From: Elusimicrobiota bacterium
Lineage (GTDB): Bacteria; Elusimicrobiota; UBA8919
Direction of reading: 5' to 3'
DNA: 22,998 bases
Assembly: GCA_003452965.1 (NCBI GenBank)
Contig: DMMW01000081.1
Span: 27,544-50,541, forward strand
The notes under the pieces are model-generated. The model was given only the letters and a program-made list of their open reading frames with translations, did not search any database and was not told where the DNA came from. The number at the start of each line of letters is the position of its first letter. Position 1 is the stretch's first letter. Shown here piece after piece: positions 15,760 through 22,998 of this stretch. A program made the position numbers and the translations under genes.

Positions 15760-15898
15760 TTTTATCCTGCATCCAGAAGACCACGCCTGTAAGGGCGCAC
15801 CTAAAGGTGCGGATGAATGGTCTTCGGGCAGGATTCCGCTCCGTGGAATCCTGAAACAAAAGATACCACGGGTTTTTAACCCGTGGAGCTTCATTTTA
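15760..15898 (+). repeat. 139-bp palindromic repeat element, copy A
   Basis: Identical at every base to 18646-18784. From left to right it holds a long interrupted stem, CCTGC...GCAGG (15766-15770/15828-15832) with GAAGACCA/TGGTCTTC inside it. That stem encloses small hairpins CGCC/GGCG and CGCACC/GGTGCG. Then come GGATTCC/GGAATCC (15831-15837/15845-15851) and a 9-bp stem CCACGGGTT/AACCCGTGG (15866-15874/15878-15886). TTTTA stands at both ends. It is much richer in G+C than its surroundings. This copy lies between the PHP gene and the argG promoter. One + frame is open right through it, giving a 50-codon reading frame from ATG 15749 to TAA 15901 that I do not call as a gene. Confidence 0.92.
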
Positions 15899-15909
15899 TA
15901 ATTTTCCTG

Positions 15910-15937
15910 TTGTGTTTTTTTGAATATTTTATATAAT
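15910..15937 (+). promoter_or_regulatory. Putative argG promoter
   Basis: TATAAT at 15932-15937 with TTGTGT (15910-15915) 16 bases upstream. It starts 12 bases after repeat copy A and lies 20 bases before the argG ATG. The spacer contains TTTGAATATTTT, which matches one half of the arginine-repressor (ARG box) consensus; the other half is degenerate, so ArgR control is only a suggestion. Confidence 0.5.
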
Positions 15938-15957
15938 AACTGTTTTGGAGGGTGGTT

Positions 15958-17157
15958 ATGAAAATAGTACTTGCTTATTCCGGAGGTTTAGATACCTCCA
16001 TTATGATAAAATGGCTGAAAGAAAATTATAATGCCGAAGTTATTGCGGCTATAGTTGATGTCGGCCAGACAGACGACGATCTATTGAAAGTTAAGCAAAA
16101 AGCGATAAAAACAGGCGCTTCAAAAGCGTATTTGATAGATGCTAAGAAGGAGTTTGTTGAAAAATATATTTTTCAGGCGATAAAAGCAAATGCGATTTAC
16201 GAAGGGAAATATTATCTCGGAACTTCATTAGCAAGACCGATTATTGCAGAAAAAATTATAGATATAGCTAAAAAAGAAAAAGCGGATGCGGTAGCGCACG
16301 GTGCAACGGGTAAAGGTAATGACCAGGTAAGATTTGAACTGACTTTTAAAGCATTAATGCCGTCAATAAAGATAATCGCTCCGTGGAGAGAATGGGAATT
16401 GAAGTCAAGACAAGAAGAAATAGAATATGCAAAGGAACATGATATTCCCATCCCGGTTTCAAAAGAAAAACCATATTCGTCGGATGCGAATATTTGGCAT
16501 ATTTCATATGAGGGCGGAATTTTAGAAAATCTTGAAAATGCACCGAATGAAAGTATGTTTCAAATGACTGTTTCACCTGAGGAAGCTCCGAATAAAGCAA
16601 CAATTATTGACATTTATTTTGAAAAAGGTGTACCTAAAAAAATCAACGGCAAAAAATATTCTTCAGTTGAGCTTGTTGAAAAATTAAATGAGTTAGGTGG
16701 TAAAAACGGCGTTGGCAGAAGCGATGTTGTTGAAAATAGATTAGTTGGAATGAAATCAAGGGGTGTTTATGAATCACCTGCGGCAGTAATACTGTATACT
16801 TCGCATAGAGAAATAGAAGCGTTAGTTTTAGATAGAGAAACTGCACATTTTAAGGATATATTATCTCAAAGATATTCGGAAATAGTCTATTATGGTTTAT
16901 GGCAATCACAATTGAAGAAAGCGATAGACGGTTTTATAAATGAAACCCAGAAAAATGTTACAGGACTGGTTAAATTAAAACTGTATAAAGGTAATTGCAT
17001 TATTATGGGAAGAATTTCACCGAAATCGCTTTATTGGGAGAAGCTTTCCACGTTTGAAGAAGAGGATATTTATAATCAGAAAGATGCAGAGGGCTTTATA
17101 AATCTTTTTGGTTTACCGTTAAAAGTGGAAGCAATTTTAAGAAGAAAAGCGGGATAG
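15958..17157 (+). CDS. argG: Argininosuccinate synthase
   Basis: Cytoplasmic enzyme joining citrulline and aspartate with ATP to form argininosuccinate, the penultimate step of arginine synthesis. The N-terminal PP-loop AYSGGLDTS (6-14) binds ATP. Further conserved segments are YYLGTSLARP, AHGATGKGNDQVRFE, PWREWELKSRQEEIEYAKEHDIP, and YSSDANIWHISYEGG. Length 399 residues is normal. The start is ATG 15958, with GGAGGGTGG just upstream; an in-frame GTG at 15952 falls inside that ribosome site. It is followed after 164 bases by argH. A tandem 8-base duplication AGCGGGAT (17148-17163) covers its stop codon. With argH it forms a unit flanked by the 139-bp repeats. Confidence 0.97.
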   Translation: MKIVLAYSGGLDTSIMIKWLKENYNAEVIAAIVDVGQTDDDLLKVKQKAIKTGASKAYLIDAKKEFVEKYIFQAIKANAIYEGKYYLGTSLARPIIAEKIIDIAKKEKADAVAHGATGKGNDQVRFELTFKALMPSIKIIAPWREWELKSRQEEIEYAKEHDIPIPVSKEKPYSSDANIWHISYEGGILENLENAPNESMFQMTVSPEEAPNKATIIDIYFEKGVPKKINGKKYSSVELVEKLNELGGKNGVGRSDVVENRLVGMKSRGVYESPAAVILYTSHREIEALVLDRETAHFKDILSQRYSEIVYYGLWQSQLKKAIDGFINETQKNVTGLVKLKLYKGNCIIMGRISPKSLYWEKLSTFEEEDIYNQKDAEGFINLFGLPLKVEAILRRKAG

Positions 17158-17220
17158 CGGGATGGTGCGATTGTAGTTGCCAAGCAAGATTGGCTTAATA
17201 ATATAAAACCTCAATTTTTT

Positions 17221-17291
17221 CCGCCACTGATGCTTCGGCGGACCCGCCTCCACCACTAATACTTTGGTGGACAAGAACGATTTAGTGGCGG
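17221..17291. repeat. Multi-stem palindromic element between argG and argH
   Basis: An outer stem CCGCCACT (17221-17228) pairs with AGTGGCGG (17284-17291). Inside are CCACCA/TGGTGG (17250-17255/17265-17270) and competing pairs CCGCC/GGCGG (17221-17225/17237-17241) and GGCG/CGCC (17237-17240/17245-17248). It is G+C-rich in an A+T-rich setting. GAAC and then TTTTT follow the outer stem, so it may also act as a weak terminator or attenuator in the argH leader. The rest of the 164-base gap holds only a weak candidate promoter (TTGCCA at 17177, TATAAA at 17202, 19-base spacer). Confidence 0.65.
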
Positions 17292-17321
17292 GAACTTTTT
17301 AATTGTTTTTTAGGTGTATTT

Positions 17322-18632
17322 ATGGATTTGAAAAAATTTGTTTCATCGATTGATTATGATGTTAAATTAACAAAATATGATATTTTAGGGAGCATTGCTC
17401 ATGTAAATATGCTTGCTAAATGTAAGATTATTTCAAAAAGTGATGCCATAAAAATAACAAATGCTCTTTCATCGATATTAAAAGATTTTGAAAATAAAAA
17501 AATAAGGTTGCAAGGTGAAGATATCCATACCGCCATAGAAAGCGAACTGAAAAAAAGAATAGGCGAGGTTGCCGGTAGGATGCATACGGCAAGAAGCAGG
17601 AATGACCAGGTTGTTTTAGACGAGCGACTGTATCTTAAAGAAGAAATATTGATAATAGTAGGAAAGATTAATAATTTAATCTCGGTAATAAAAAAAATAT
17701 CAAAAAACAATTTGTCCGTTATCATGCCGGGATTTACTCATCTTCAAAATGCCCAACCGGTGCTTTTGAGTCATTGGCTACTGGCATACGGATGGATGTT
17801 GAAGAGGGACAAAGAAAGATTGCTTGATTGTTTTAAAAGAGTGGATGTTATGCCGTTAGGAGCGGCTGCTTTTGCAGGCACTGAATTTTCTATTGATAGA
17901 AATTTTGTAGCAAAACAGCTCGGATTTTCAAGAATTTCTGAAAATTCTGTTGATACGGTATCCGACAGGGATTTTATCATTGAATTTTTGTCCGATTGTT
18001 CAATAATATCCATGCACATCTCAAGAATTGCAGAAGAATTGATAATTTGGTCTTCTCAACAATTCGGATTTATTGAATTTTCCAATGAATTTACAACAGG
18101 TTCTTCAATTATGCCGCAAAAAAAGAATCCTGATTTTGCAGAACTTCTAAAAGGAAAAACCGGAAAAATATATGGTAATTTATTATCTGTTCTGACTATG
18201 ATGAAAGGGTTACCGCTGTCTTATAATAGAGATATGCAGGAAGATAAGGAACCGTTTTTTGATTCCGTTGAAAATTTAAAAGACATGCTTGATATCTTGT
18301 CTAAAATGATAGCTGGTTTAAAAATTAATTCCAAAAGAATGTATTCTGCTTGTGAAAACGGATTTATTCTTGCGACCGATATTGCGGATTATTTGGTTTC
18401 TAAAGGATTGCCGTTCAGGACTGCACACGGCATAGTTAGGAATATTGTTAATTACTGTATTAAAAGCAAAAAGACTTTTGGTGATTTATCTATGCTTGAA
18501 TGGGAAAAATTTTCTACAAAATTCAATGAATCCATTTCTGTCGTATTAAACTATAAAAAGGCGATTGAAAAGAGAAAATCATACGGTGGAACATCATTTC
18601 AATCAGTAAAAAACCAGCTAAAAAAACTATGA
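17322..18632 (+). CDS. argH: Argininosuccinate lyase
   Basis: Cytoplasmic lyase that splits argininosuccinate into arginine and fumarate, the last step of the pathway. Superfamily signatures are present: HTAIESELKKRIG, MHTARSRNDQV, PGFTHLQNAQPVLLSHW, and the catalytic loop GSSIMPQKKNPD (about 260-271). Length is 436 residues, slightly short. The usual N-terminal WGGRF segment is absent; the chain begins at the helix matching LKKFVSSIDYDVKLTKYDILGSIAH. Upstream sequence gives no in-frame extension, so this is either a subfamily trait or loss caused by the palindromic element just before it. ATG 17322 has AGGTG (17312-17316) at good spacing. The stop overlaps the ATG of the tolC-like gene (ATGA). 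Confidence 0.95.
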   Translation: MDLKKFVSSIDYDVKLTKYDILGSIAHVNMLAKCKIISKSDAIKITNALSSILKDFENKKIRLQGEDIHTAIESELKKRIGEVAGRMHTARSRNDQVVLDERLYLKEEILIIVGKINNLISVIKKISKNNLSVIMPGFTHLQNAQPVLLSHWLLAYGWMLKRDKERLLDCFKRVDVMPLGAAAFAGTEFSIDRNFVAKQLGFSRISENSVDTVSDRDFIIEFLSDCSIISMHISRIAEELIIWSSQQFGFIEFSNEFTTGSSIMPQKKNPDFAELLKGKTGKIYGNLLSVLTMMKGLPLSYNRDMQEDKEPFFDSVENLKDMLDILSKMIAGLKINSKRMYSACENGFILATDIADYLVSKGLPFRTAHGIVRNIVNYCIKSKKTFGDLSMLEWEKFSTKFNESISVVLNYKKAIEKRKSYGGTSFQSVKNQLKKL

Positions 18633-20044
18633 AACTCTTAATTTATTTTATCCTGCATCCAGAAGACCACGCCTGTAAGGGCGCACCTAAAGGTGCGGAT
18701 GAATGGTCTTCGGGCAGGATTCCGCTCCGTGGAATCCTGAAACAAAAGATACCACGGGTTTTTAACCCGTGGAGCTTCATTTTAACTTTTAACTTTTTAC
18801 TTTTTACTTGTCTTTCTTCCCAGCAATTACCCGAAAGGATATTGACTTTGGAAGAAAGCAGCAGACTTGCTATTTCAAATAGTCAGCAACTTTTGTCCGC
18901 GGAACAGGATATAAATATTGCAAAGCAACGATTGAACGAAGCACGTTCAATACTATATCCTCAATTGGAATTTAACACAAATTATTCAAGGTTTGAGGCA
19001 GAGAGTCCGCTCTTACTAAATTCTATTCTTGGAAACACGATTCTTCCTCAAAAAAGCAATAATATTAGCGAAATAGAAAGTTATTATACGACAAAATTGT
19101 CTCTTATGCAGATTGTATGGAACGGAAATAGACTAGGAACAACAAGAAAATTTGCGGAGGCCGAATTAAAAGCGGCGGAAAGCGATTATGCAACGGTTAA
19201 AAATAGGGCGGTTTCTTCTTCCAAAAAAATGTTTTATAAACTTTTGGCTATTCAGAAGAAGCTGGAAATATGCAATTCTGTCAAGAAGTTATATATTGAA
19301 AAAAAGGGAATAAATATAAGTATTAAGGATAAGTTTATCACAGAGAGAATTATTGAAAAAATTGGTACAATTAATGAGGAAATTGAAAATGACCGCGAAG
19401 TGGCTAAAATAGATTTTCTTAATGCAATAGGCATTGAATTTAATACCATCTTTGTAATAAAAGGTGATTTGGAGTATAAAAAAGCAACCGCTGATTTAAA
19501 CAAGTGCTTAGCATGGGCGATGGAATATAGGTCGGAACTTAAAAAAATAGAATTGCAGGAACAAATGGATGCGCTTTCCGTTAATTTATCGCTTTCTGGA
19601 AGATATCCGATAGTTGCTATTGGCGGTAATTATCAGCTTGAAGATACAAAATGGCCGTTTGAAAAAAAATCCTGGAACGCGACCGTTAGTATGACGCTTC
19701 CGATATTTGACGGGTTTGGCCAGTTTGCAAGAATAAAACAGAGAAAGTTTCAATATAGAAAAGCCCAGGTAAACAGAGCAAGTATTTCGGATTCAATAAA
19801 GGCTGAAGTTAGAAGGGCATATACTAATTATGAATACGCAATCAAACTGTATGAACAGAAATCAAAAGATATTGAATCAATAAATAAATTTGAAAAGGAA
19901 GAATTAAAAAAACTTACATATTTGGATTATATGGAGACATTAAAATATATAATGGATTCGCAGCTTGAATATATTGACACCGTCAGAAATGTAATAATTG
20001 CAAAAATTGAACTCGAAAATGCCACAGGACGAAGCATTGAATAG
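18629..20044 (+). CDS. TolC-family outer membrane efflux protein with inserted repeat
   Basis: Protein of 471 residues. From about residue 68 it follows the TolC/OEP pattern: RILTLEESSRLAISNSQQLLSAEQDI, then NIAKQRLNEARSILYPQLEF, long coiled-coil helices, and SMTLPIFDGFGQFARIKQRK in the second half. These trimeric outer-membrane channels export substrates with inner-membrane pumps. The N-terminus is abnormal: after MKLLIYF come about 46 residues encoded by the 139-bp repeat (HPEDHACKGAPKGADEW and onward). The hydrophobic segment ILTFNFLLFTCLSSQ, likely the rest of the signal peptide, follows. No better start lies downstream that would keep this segment. ATG 18629 overlaps the argH stop and has no ribosome site. 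Whether export still works is open. Confidence 0.82.
   Translation: MKLLIYFILHPEDHACKGAPKGADEWSSGRIPLRGILKQKIPRVFNPWSFILTFNFLLFTCLSSQQLPERILTLEESSRLAISNSQQLLSAEQDINIAKQRLNEARSILYPQLEFNTNYSRFEAESPLLLNSILGNTILPQKSNNISEIESYYTTKLSLMQIVWNGNRLGTTRKFAEAELKAAESDYATVKNRAVSSSKKMFYKLLAIQKKLEICNSVKKLYIEKKGINISIKDKFITERIIEKIGTINEEIENDREVAKIDFLNAIGIEFNTIFVIKGDLEYKKATADLNKCLAWAMEYRSELKKIELQEQMDALSVNLSLSGRYPIVAIGGNYQLEDTKWPFEKKSWNATVSMTLPIFDGFGQFARIKQRKFQYRKAQVNRASISDSIKAEVRRAYTNYEYAIKLYEQKSKDIESINKFEKEELKKLTYLDYMETLKYIMDSQLEYIDTVRNVIIAKIELENATGRSIE
18646..18784 (+). repeat. 139-bp palindromic repeat element, copy B, inside the tolC-like gene
   Basis: Same sequence as 15760-15898 with no mismatch, same orientation, 2747 bases apart. 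It begins 17 bases after the A of the tolC-like ATG and is read in the same open frame that crosses copy A. The other two + frames meet stops inside the element. TTTTA lies at both ends here too. Flanking sequence differs from copy A immediately outside the 139 bases, apart from A/T runs. Confidence 0.92.
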
Positions 20045-20996
20045 AAAAAATATAAAGGTTTTATTACTTGCCGCATGTTGTTTATTATTTTTGTTTTGCT
20101 CACCGGGAAAGATTTATTCTAATAACGACAATCTAATAAGGGAACTATTGTGGAAGGATTTTTTATTTTTAAATAAAACCCGTCCTAAAATCGCTGTTGT
20201 ATTAGGAGGCGGCGGTGCAAGAGGGTTTTCTCACATTGGCGTCCTGAAAGCTTTGCAAGAAAATAACATTCCTATTGATATTATTGTTGGAACAAGTGCA
20301 GGGGCTTTAATAGGTGGTCTTTACGCTTCTGGAATGGATATAACAAAAATTGAAGAATTAGGGAAAGATGTCGGCTGGAACGAAATTTCTGATCTTTCAA
20401 TGTTCAGGATGCTGACCCTAATAACAGCAGAATCACTTTTAAGTAACAATAAATTAGAAAAATATCTTGCAAAACATATAGGTAAAAAAAGATTTGACGA
20501 ATTAGAAATTCCTTTTGCCTGTATCGCCTGTGATATAAAAACCGGTGAAAGGATTATTTTTAAAGACGGTGAAGCAGGATTTGCTATGATGGTATCGGCA
20601 ACTATTCCGGGTGTTTTTAAACCCGTAGAATACAGACATCGTCTTCTTATTGATGGCGGTATAGTGGATAATTTGCCCGTGGATATCGCAAGAATTTTGG
20701 GTGCTGATTATATAATAGCTGTTTATCCGAAAGCAGATTTTTCGTTAATAGATATTAAAAGCATTTTAATGACATTGTATCAAGTAATAAATATTCAAGG
20801 TAGTTTTTTGATAGCAGAGCAACTGAATAATGCAGACTTTGCTATAATTCCGGATGTTAAAGATGTAGGTTCCATTGATTTAAACCGCTCAAAAGAATGT
20901 ATTGAATCGGGATTGGTCTCAACAAGGAGCATAATAAATAATATTAAAGATAAAATTCTTGAAAAATATATAAACTTGATTATTAAAAAACCATAA
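20037..20996 (+). CDS. Patatin-like phospholipase
   Basis: Serine hydrolase of the patatin/RssA family, acting on phospholipid acyl esters. The oxyanion motif GGGGARG (57-63), nucleophile elbow GTSAG (85-89, Ser87) and the dyad Asp in DGG (Asp206) are all present, so it should be active. An N-terminal hydrophobic segment (about 7-21, LLLAACCLLFLFCSPG) indicates export. LAAC at 11-14 could be a lipobox, but more hydrophobic residues follow it. I place the start at TTG 20037, seven bases after AGGA; an earlier TTG at 19998 lies inside tolC and would spoil the signal peptide. It overlaps tolC by eight bases. Length is 319 residues. Location next to tolC suggests an envelope lipid role. Confidence 0.88.
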   Translation: MNRKNIKVLLLAACCLLFLFCSPGKIYSNNDNLIRELLWKDFLFLNKTRPKIAVVLGGGGARGFSHIGVLKALQENNIPIDIIVGTSAGALIGGLYASGMDITKIEELGKDVGWNEISDLSMFRMLTLITAESLLSNNKLEKYLAKHIGKKRFDELEIPFACIACDIKTGERIIFKDGEAGFAMMVSATIPGVFKPVEYRHRLLIDGGIVDNLPVDIARILGADYIIAVYPKADFSLIDIKSILMTLYQVINIQGSFLIAEQLNNADFAIIPDVKDVGSIDLNRSKECIESGLVSTRSIINNIKDKILEKYINLIIKKP

Positions 20997-21002
20997 CAAT
21001 CA

Positions 21003-21920
21003 ATGATTACACTGATTATGAAAAAAAATTACAAATCGCGCTACTTTATAGATAAGCAAGTCCAAAGATTAAAGTTTTTATTAATATTGATATTTTTATT
21101 TATTGTCTTTTTACCCTTTTATCTTTCCACCTGTCTTTTGTATGCTGAAATATCAGCGGACACAAAGGCATCAGATTCATATGATATAAGTGCAAAATCC
21201 AAAAAAGAAAAAGTCTCATATTATATTTCTAAGGGTAACGAATATCTGATGCAGGGAGAATACAGCAATGCAATAGAATGTTACAATAAAGCAAAGCAAT
21301 TAAAAAGAAAAGACCATAAAATACATTTACTATTAGGAGAAGCATATAGATTGGCGGATATGAAAGACGAATCAATCCAAGCCTACAACGAATCGTTAAG
21401 ACAAGGTTCGGAGGATATAAGGATTTATTTAGGTTTAGGTAATATTTACACGCTAAAATATTTATATGAAGAATCCAAAAGATACTATCAAAAAGCATTA
21501 GAGATTAATAAAAATAATATTACGGCATTAAGAGGTTTGGCAGAAATTTATGAGCATATAAGCAGGTATGAAGATGCGTTTTTATTGTATGAAAAAATAT
21601 ATTCGGTAGATTCTTCTCACGAGATGAAACTAAAGATTGTTTTTTTAAATATCTTATTGGGGAAATATGATAATGCCGAAAAATATCCAGAAAATACTTC
21701 ACAGTTCAAGATTTTAAGTGGATATATAAACCTTAAAAAAAATCCGAAATATGCCATATCCGAGTTTGCGTCCACAGAAGATAATATATTAAAAGTTATT
21801 GCATATATTGAAGCAAAAGACATGATAAACGCAAAAAAATATTTAGAAATATTAAAAAATCAAAGCGAAAATACATTATCAAAAAAGCTTGCCGTTGCAT
21901 TATATGAAAATATTAAATGA
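21003..21920 (+). CDS. Secreted tetratricopeptide-repeat protein
   Basis: Protein of 305 residues (ATG 21003, or 300 from ATG 21018). A strongly hydrophobic stretch (about 24-48, ending LSTCLLYAEIS) serves as signal peptide or membrane anchor. From about 75 to 205 there are four TPR units, such as YYISKGNEYLMQGEYSNAIE and KIHLLLGEAYRLADMKDESI. The C-terminal third is less regular but still helical and ends with a KKYLEILKNQ helix. TPRs mediate protein contacts; the partner is unknown. It starts six bases after the patatin stop and shares ATGA with the following transporter gene, so it belongs to the same transcript. Confidence 0.8.
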   Translation: MITLIMKKNYKSRYFIDKQVQRLKFLLILIFLFIVFLPFYLSTCLLYAEISADTKASDSYDISAKSKKEKVSYYISKGNEYLMQGEYSNAIECYNKAKQLKRKDHKIHLLLGEAYRLADMKDESIQAYNESLRQGSEDIRIYLGLGNIYTLKYLYEESKRYYQKALEINKNNITALRGLAEIYEHISRYEDAFLLYEKIYSVDSSHEMKLKIVFLNILLGKYDNAEKYPENTSQFKILSGYINLKKNPKYAISEFASTEDNILKVIAYIEAKDMINAKKYLEILKNQSENTLSKKLAVALYENIK

Positions 21921-22998
21921 ATCGTAATTTTATACTGGCGATATTTGCAAATACTTTTTCTATTTCGGGAATAAATGTTTTAATACCGGTTTTACCTGTT
22001 TACTTCTTGAAAATTACAAACAATCCGGCTGCTATGGGTTGCCTAATTGGAGTAACATCTCTCACTGCATTTTTACTAAGACCCGTATCCTTCACTTTAT
22101 TAAATAGAATTAGCATAAAAAATGCTTTAATTACAAGTAGTTTAATTCTTGCAATAATTGTTTTCTTATATTTTTTTAATAAAAGATTTATTCCGCTTCT
22201 ATTGCTTAGAATAGTTTTTGGACTTGCTTTTGTTTTATTTTCAATAAGCAGTTGGTCTTTGATAGGAACAACTATTCCTTCTGAAAAAAAGGGATTTGCC
22301 ATAAGCATATATACTATCAGCTTTCAGCTACCTAGTTTTTATGCTCAGCTGATTGGTACAAAACTTTCAGGTTTTATGCCATATTTGGTTGCGGGCAGTT
22401 TTTTGCTTGCTTCCGCTGTTTTATGTATTTTTATGAATGATATCAGGCATAGCGATGAAGAAGATAAGCATGGTTTTTTTAAAACTTTTTTCAGCCGCGA
22501 TTTATTAATACCCGGGATTGTATTTTTTCTTATAATGCTTGCGGACGCTTCAATAACAGTTTTTTTGCCTATTGTAGCACAGATTAGAACGATTAGTGAC
22601 TATGGATTGTATTTCACAATATTTTCTGTTTCAACGATTATATTTCGGCTCATATTTGGAAAATATTATTCATTTTCCAACTACGGTAAATTCGTATTAC
22701 TGGGTTTAGTTATTATGTTATTTAGTTTCATTTTAACAGGATTATCAAAAACACTTGTCTTACTTCTGATTTCAGGTTTTTTATATGGAGTTGGACTTGC
22801 ATTTGTCGGGCCCAATATGTATGCTATGGTATTAGAAAGACTAAAACATTTTCATATCAATCAGGTCATTGCAGGGTACGGTGGTTTTGTTGATTTAGGG
22901 GCGGCATTAGGACCTCTGCTTATGGGAATTATTTACCAATATTTTAAAGATTATGGATTATATATTTTTTCAGCGATTTTGATATTTATAGGTTTAAT
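21917..22998 (+). CDS. Major facilitator superfamily transporter, 3' end beyond the window
   Basis: An open frame of 360 codons from ATG 21917 to the window end, with no stop. About ten to eleven hydrophobic helices can be counted. It starts MNRNFILAIFANTFSISGIN, then PVLPVYFLKITNNPAAMGCL. The loop after helix 2 reads FLLRPVSFTLLNRISIKNAL, a degenerate form of the MFS motif RPxxGxxxDRxGRK. Later segments such as GFLYGVGLAFVGPNMYAM and GYGGFVDLGAALGPLLMGI are typical of the C-terminal half. It is most like drug or arabinose-efflux-type MFS exporters; substrate unknown. It overlaps the TPR gene by ATGA. One or two helices should lie past the window. Confidence 0.85.
   Translation, partial: MNRNFILAIFANTFSISGINVLIPVLPVYFLKITNNPAAMGCLIGVTSLTAFLLRPVSFTLLNRISIKNALITSSLILAIIVFLYFFNKRFIPLLLLRIVFGLAFVLFSISSWSLIGTTIPSEKKGFAISIYTISFQLPSFYAQLIGTKLSGFMPYLVAGSFLLASAVLCIFMNDIRHSDEEDKHGFFKTFFSRDLLIPGIVFFLIMLADASITVFLPIVAQIRTISDYGLYFTIFSVSTIIFRLIFGKYYSFSNYGKFVLLGLVIMLFSFILTGLSKTLVLLLISGFLYGVGLAFVGPNMYAMVLERLKHFHINQVIAGYGGFVDLGAALGPLLMGIIYQYFKDYGLYIFSAILIFIGL

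Noticed and set aside
15674..15859. Minus-strand frame of 61 codons across the end of the PHP gene and repeat copy A
   Set aside because: It has no recognisable protein features, overlaps a palindromic element, and lies opposite a run of + strand genes.
15749..15901. 50-codon open frame (MCGIF...) over repeat copy A as a gene
   Set aside because: It has no ribosome binding site and consists almost wholly of the repeat, so I report it as a property of the element rather than a gene.
15760..18784. Two-unit CRISPR-like or composite transposon structure
   Set aside because: There are only two long repeats 2.7 kb apart with housekeeping genes between, and no transposase, terminal inverted repeats or spacers.
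20590..20640. Third partial copy of the repeat, from the similar string GTTTTTAAACCCGT
   Set aside because: It is ordinary patatin coding sequence (PGVFKPVE) with only a short chance match to the last hairpin.

Overview
This is a strongly A+T-rich bacterial segment in which every gene I can support reads on the + strand. Genes are tightly packed, with many ATGA, TAATG or longer overlaps and frequent TTG/GTG starts. A peptidoglycan-binding OmpA-type protein, a TolC-type outer-membrane efflux protein, a LolB-like domain and many signal peptides point to a Gram-negative (diderm) bacterium. The style suggests an uncultured candidate phylum near Elusimicrobiota/Omnitrophota, but that placement is inference only.

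Layout. 1-72: 3' part of a tRNA-Ser(CGA). 73-310: intergenic stretch made of stem-loops, ending in a promoter. 311-3540: OmpA/FlgD-Ig protein, short AsmA-like protein, two-helix small membrane protein, thiL. 3512-9716: membrane-protein block with a GT-C-type glycosyltransferase, a membrane-embedded spermidine-synthase-like protein, an 80-residue possible GT-C remnant, tsaE, and a YfhO-like protein. 9838-10918: tsaB and rimI. 10915-15721: large TPR protein with a LolB-like C-terminus, secreted ComEC-type metallo-beta-lactamase/TPR protein, and a PHP-domain protein that looks like a cut-down DnaE. 15958-18632: argG and argH, the last two steps of arginine synthesis. 18629-22998: TolC-like protein, patatin-like phospholipase, TPR protein, and an MFS transporter that runs off the window.

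The most interesting structure is a 139-bp repeat present twice with no mismatch (15760-15898 and 18646-18784), in direct orientation, bracketing exactly argG-argH. Each copy is a cluster of hairpins. The second copy lies inside the tolC reading frame just after its start and adds about 46 codons without breaking the frame. Several other longer gene gaps (73-310, 5132-5238, 9717-9837, 17158-17321) also hold G+C-richer multi-stem palindromic sequences, unlike the A+T-rich genes. This genome therefore seems to carry families of small palindromic elements, and one of them enters coding sequence.

Functionally, the window mixes housekeeping (thiamine diphosphate, t6A tRNA modification, ribosomal protein acetylation, arginine) with cell-envelope functions (outer membrane anchoring, lipoprotein handling, glycosyl transfer, efflux, phospholipase). 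No CRISPR array, transposase, integrase or rRNA gene was seen.
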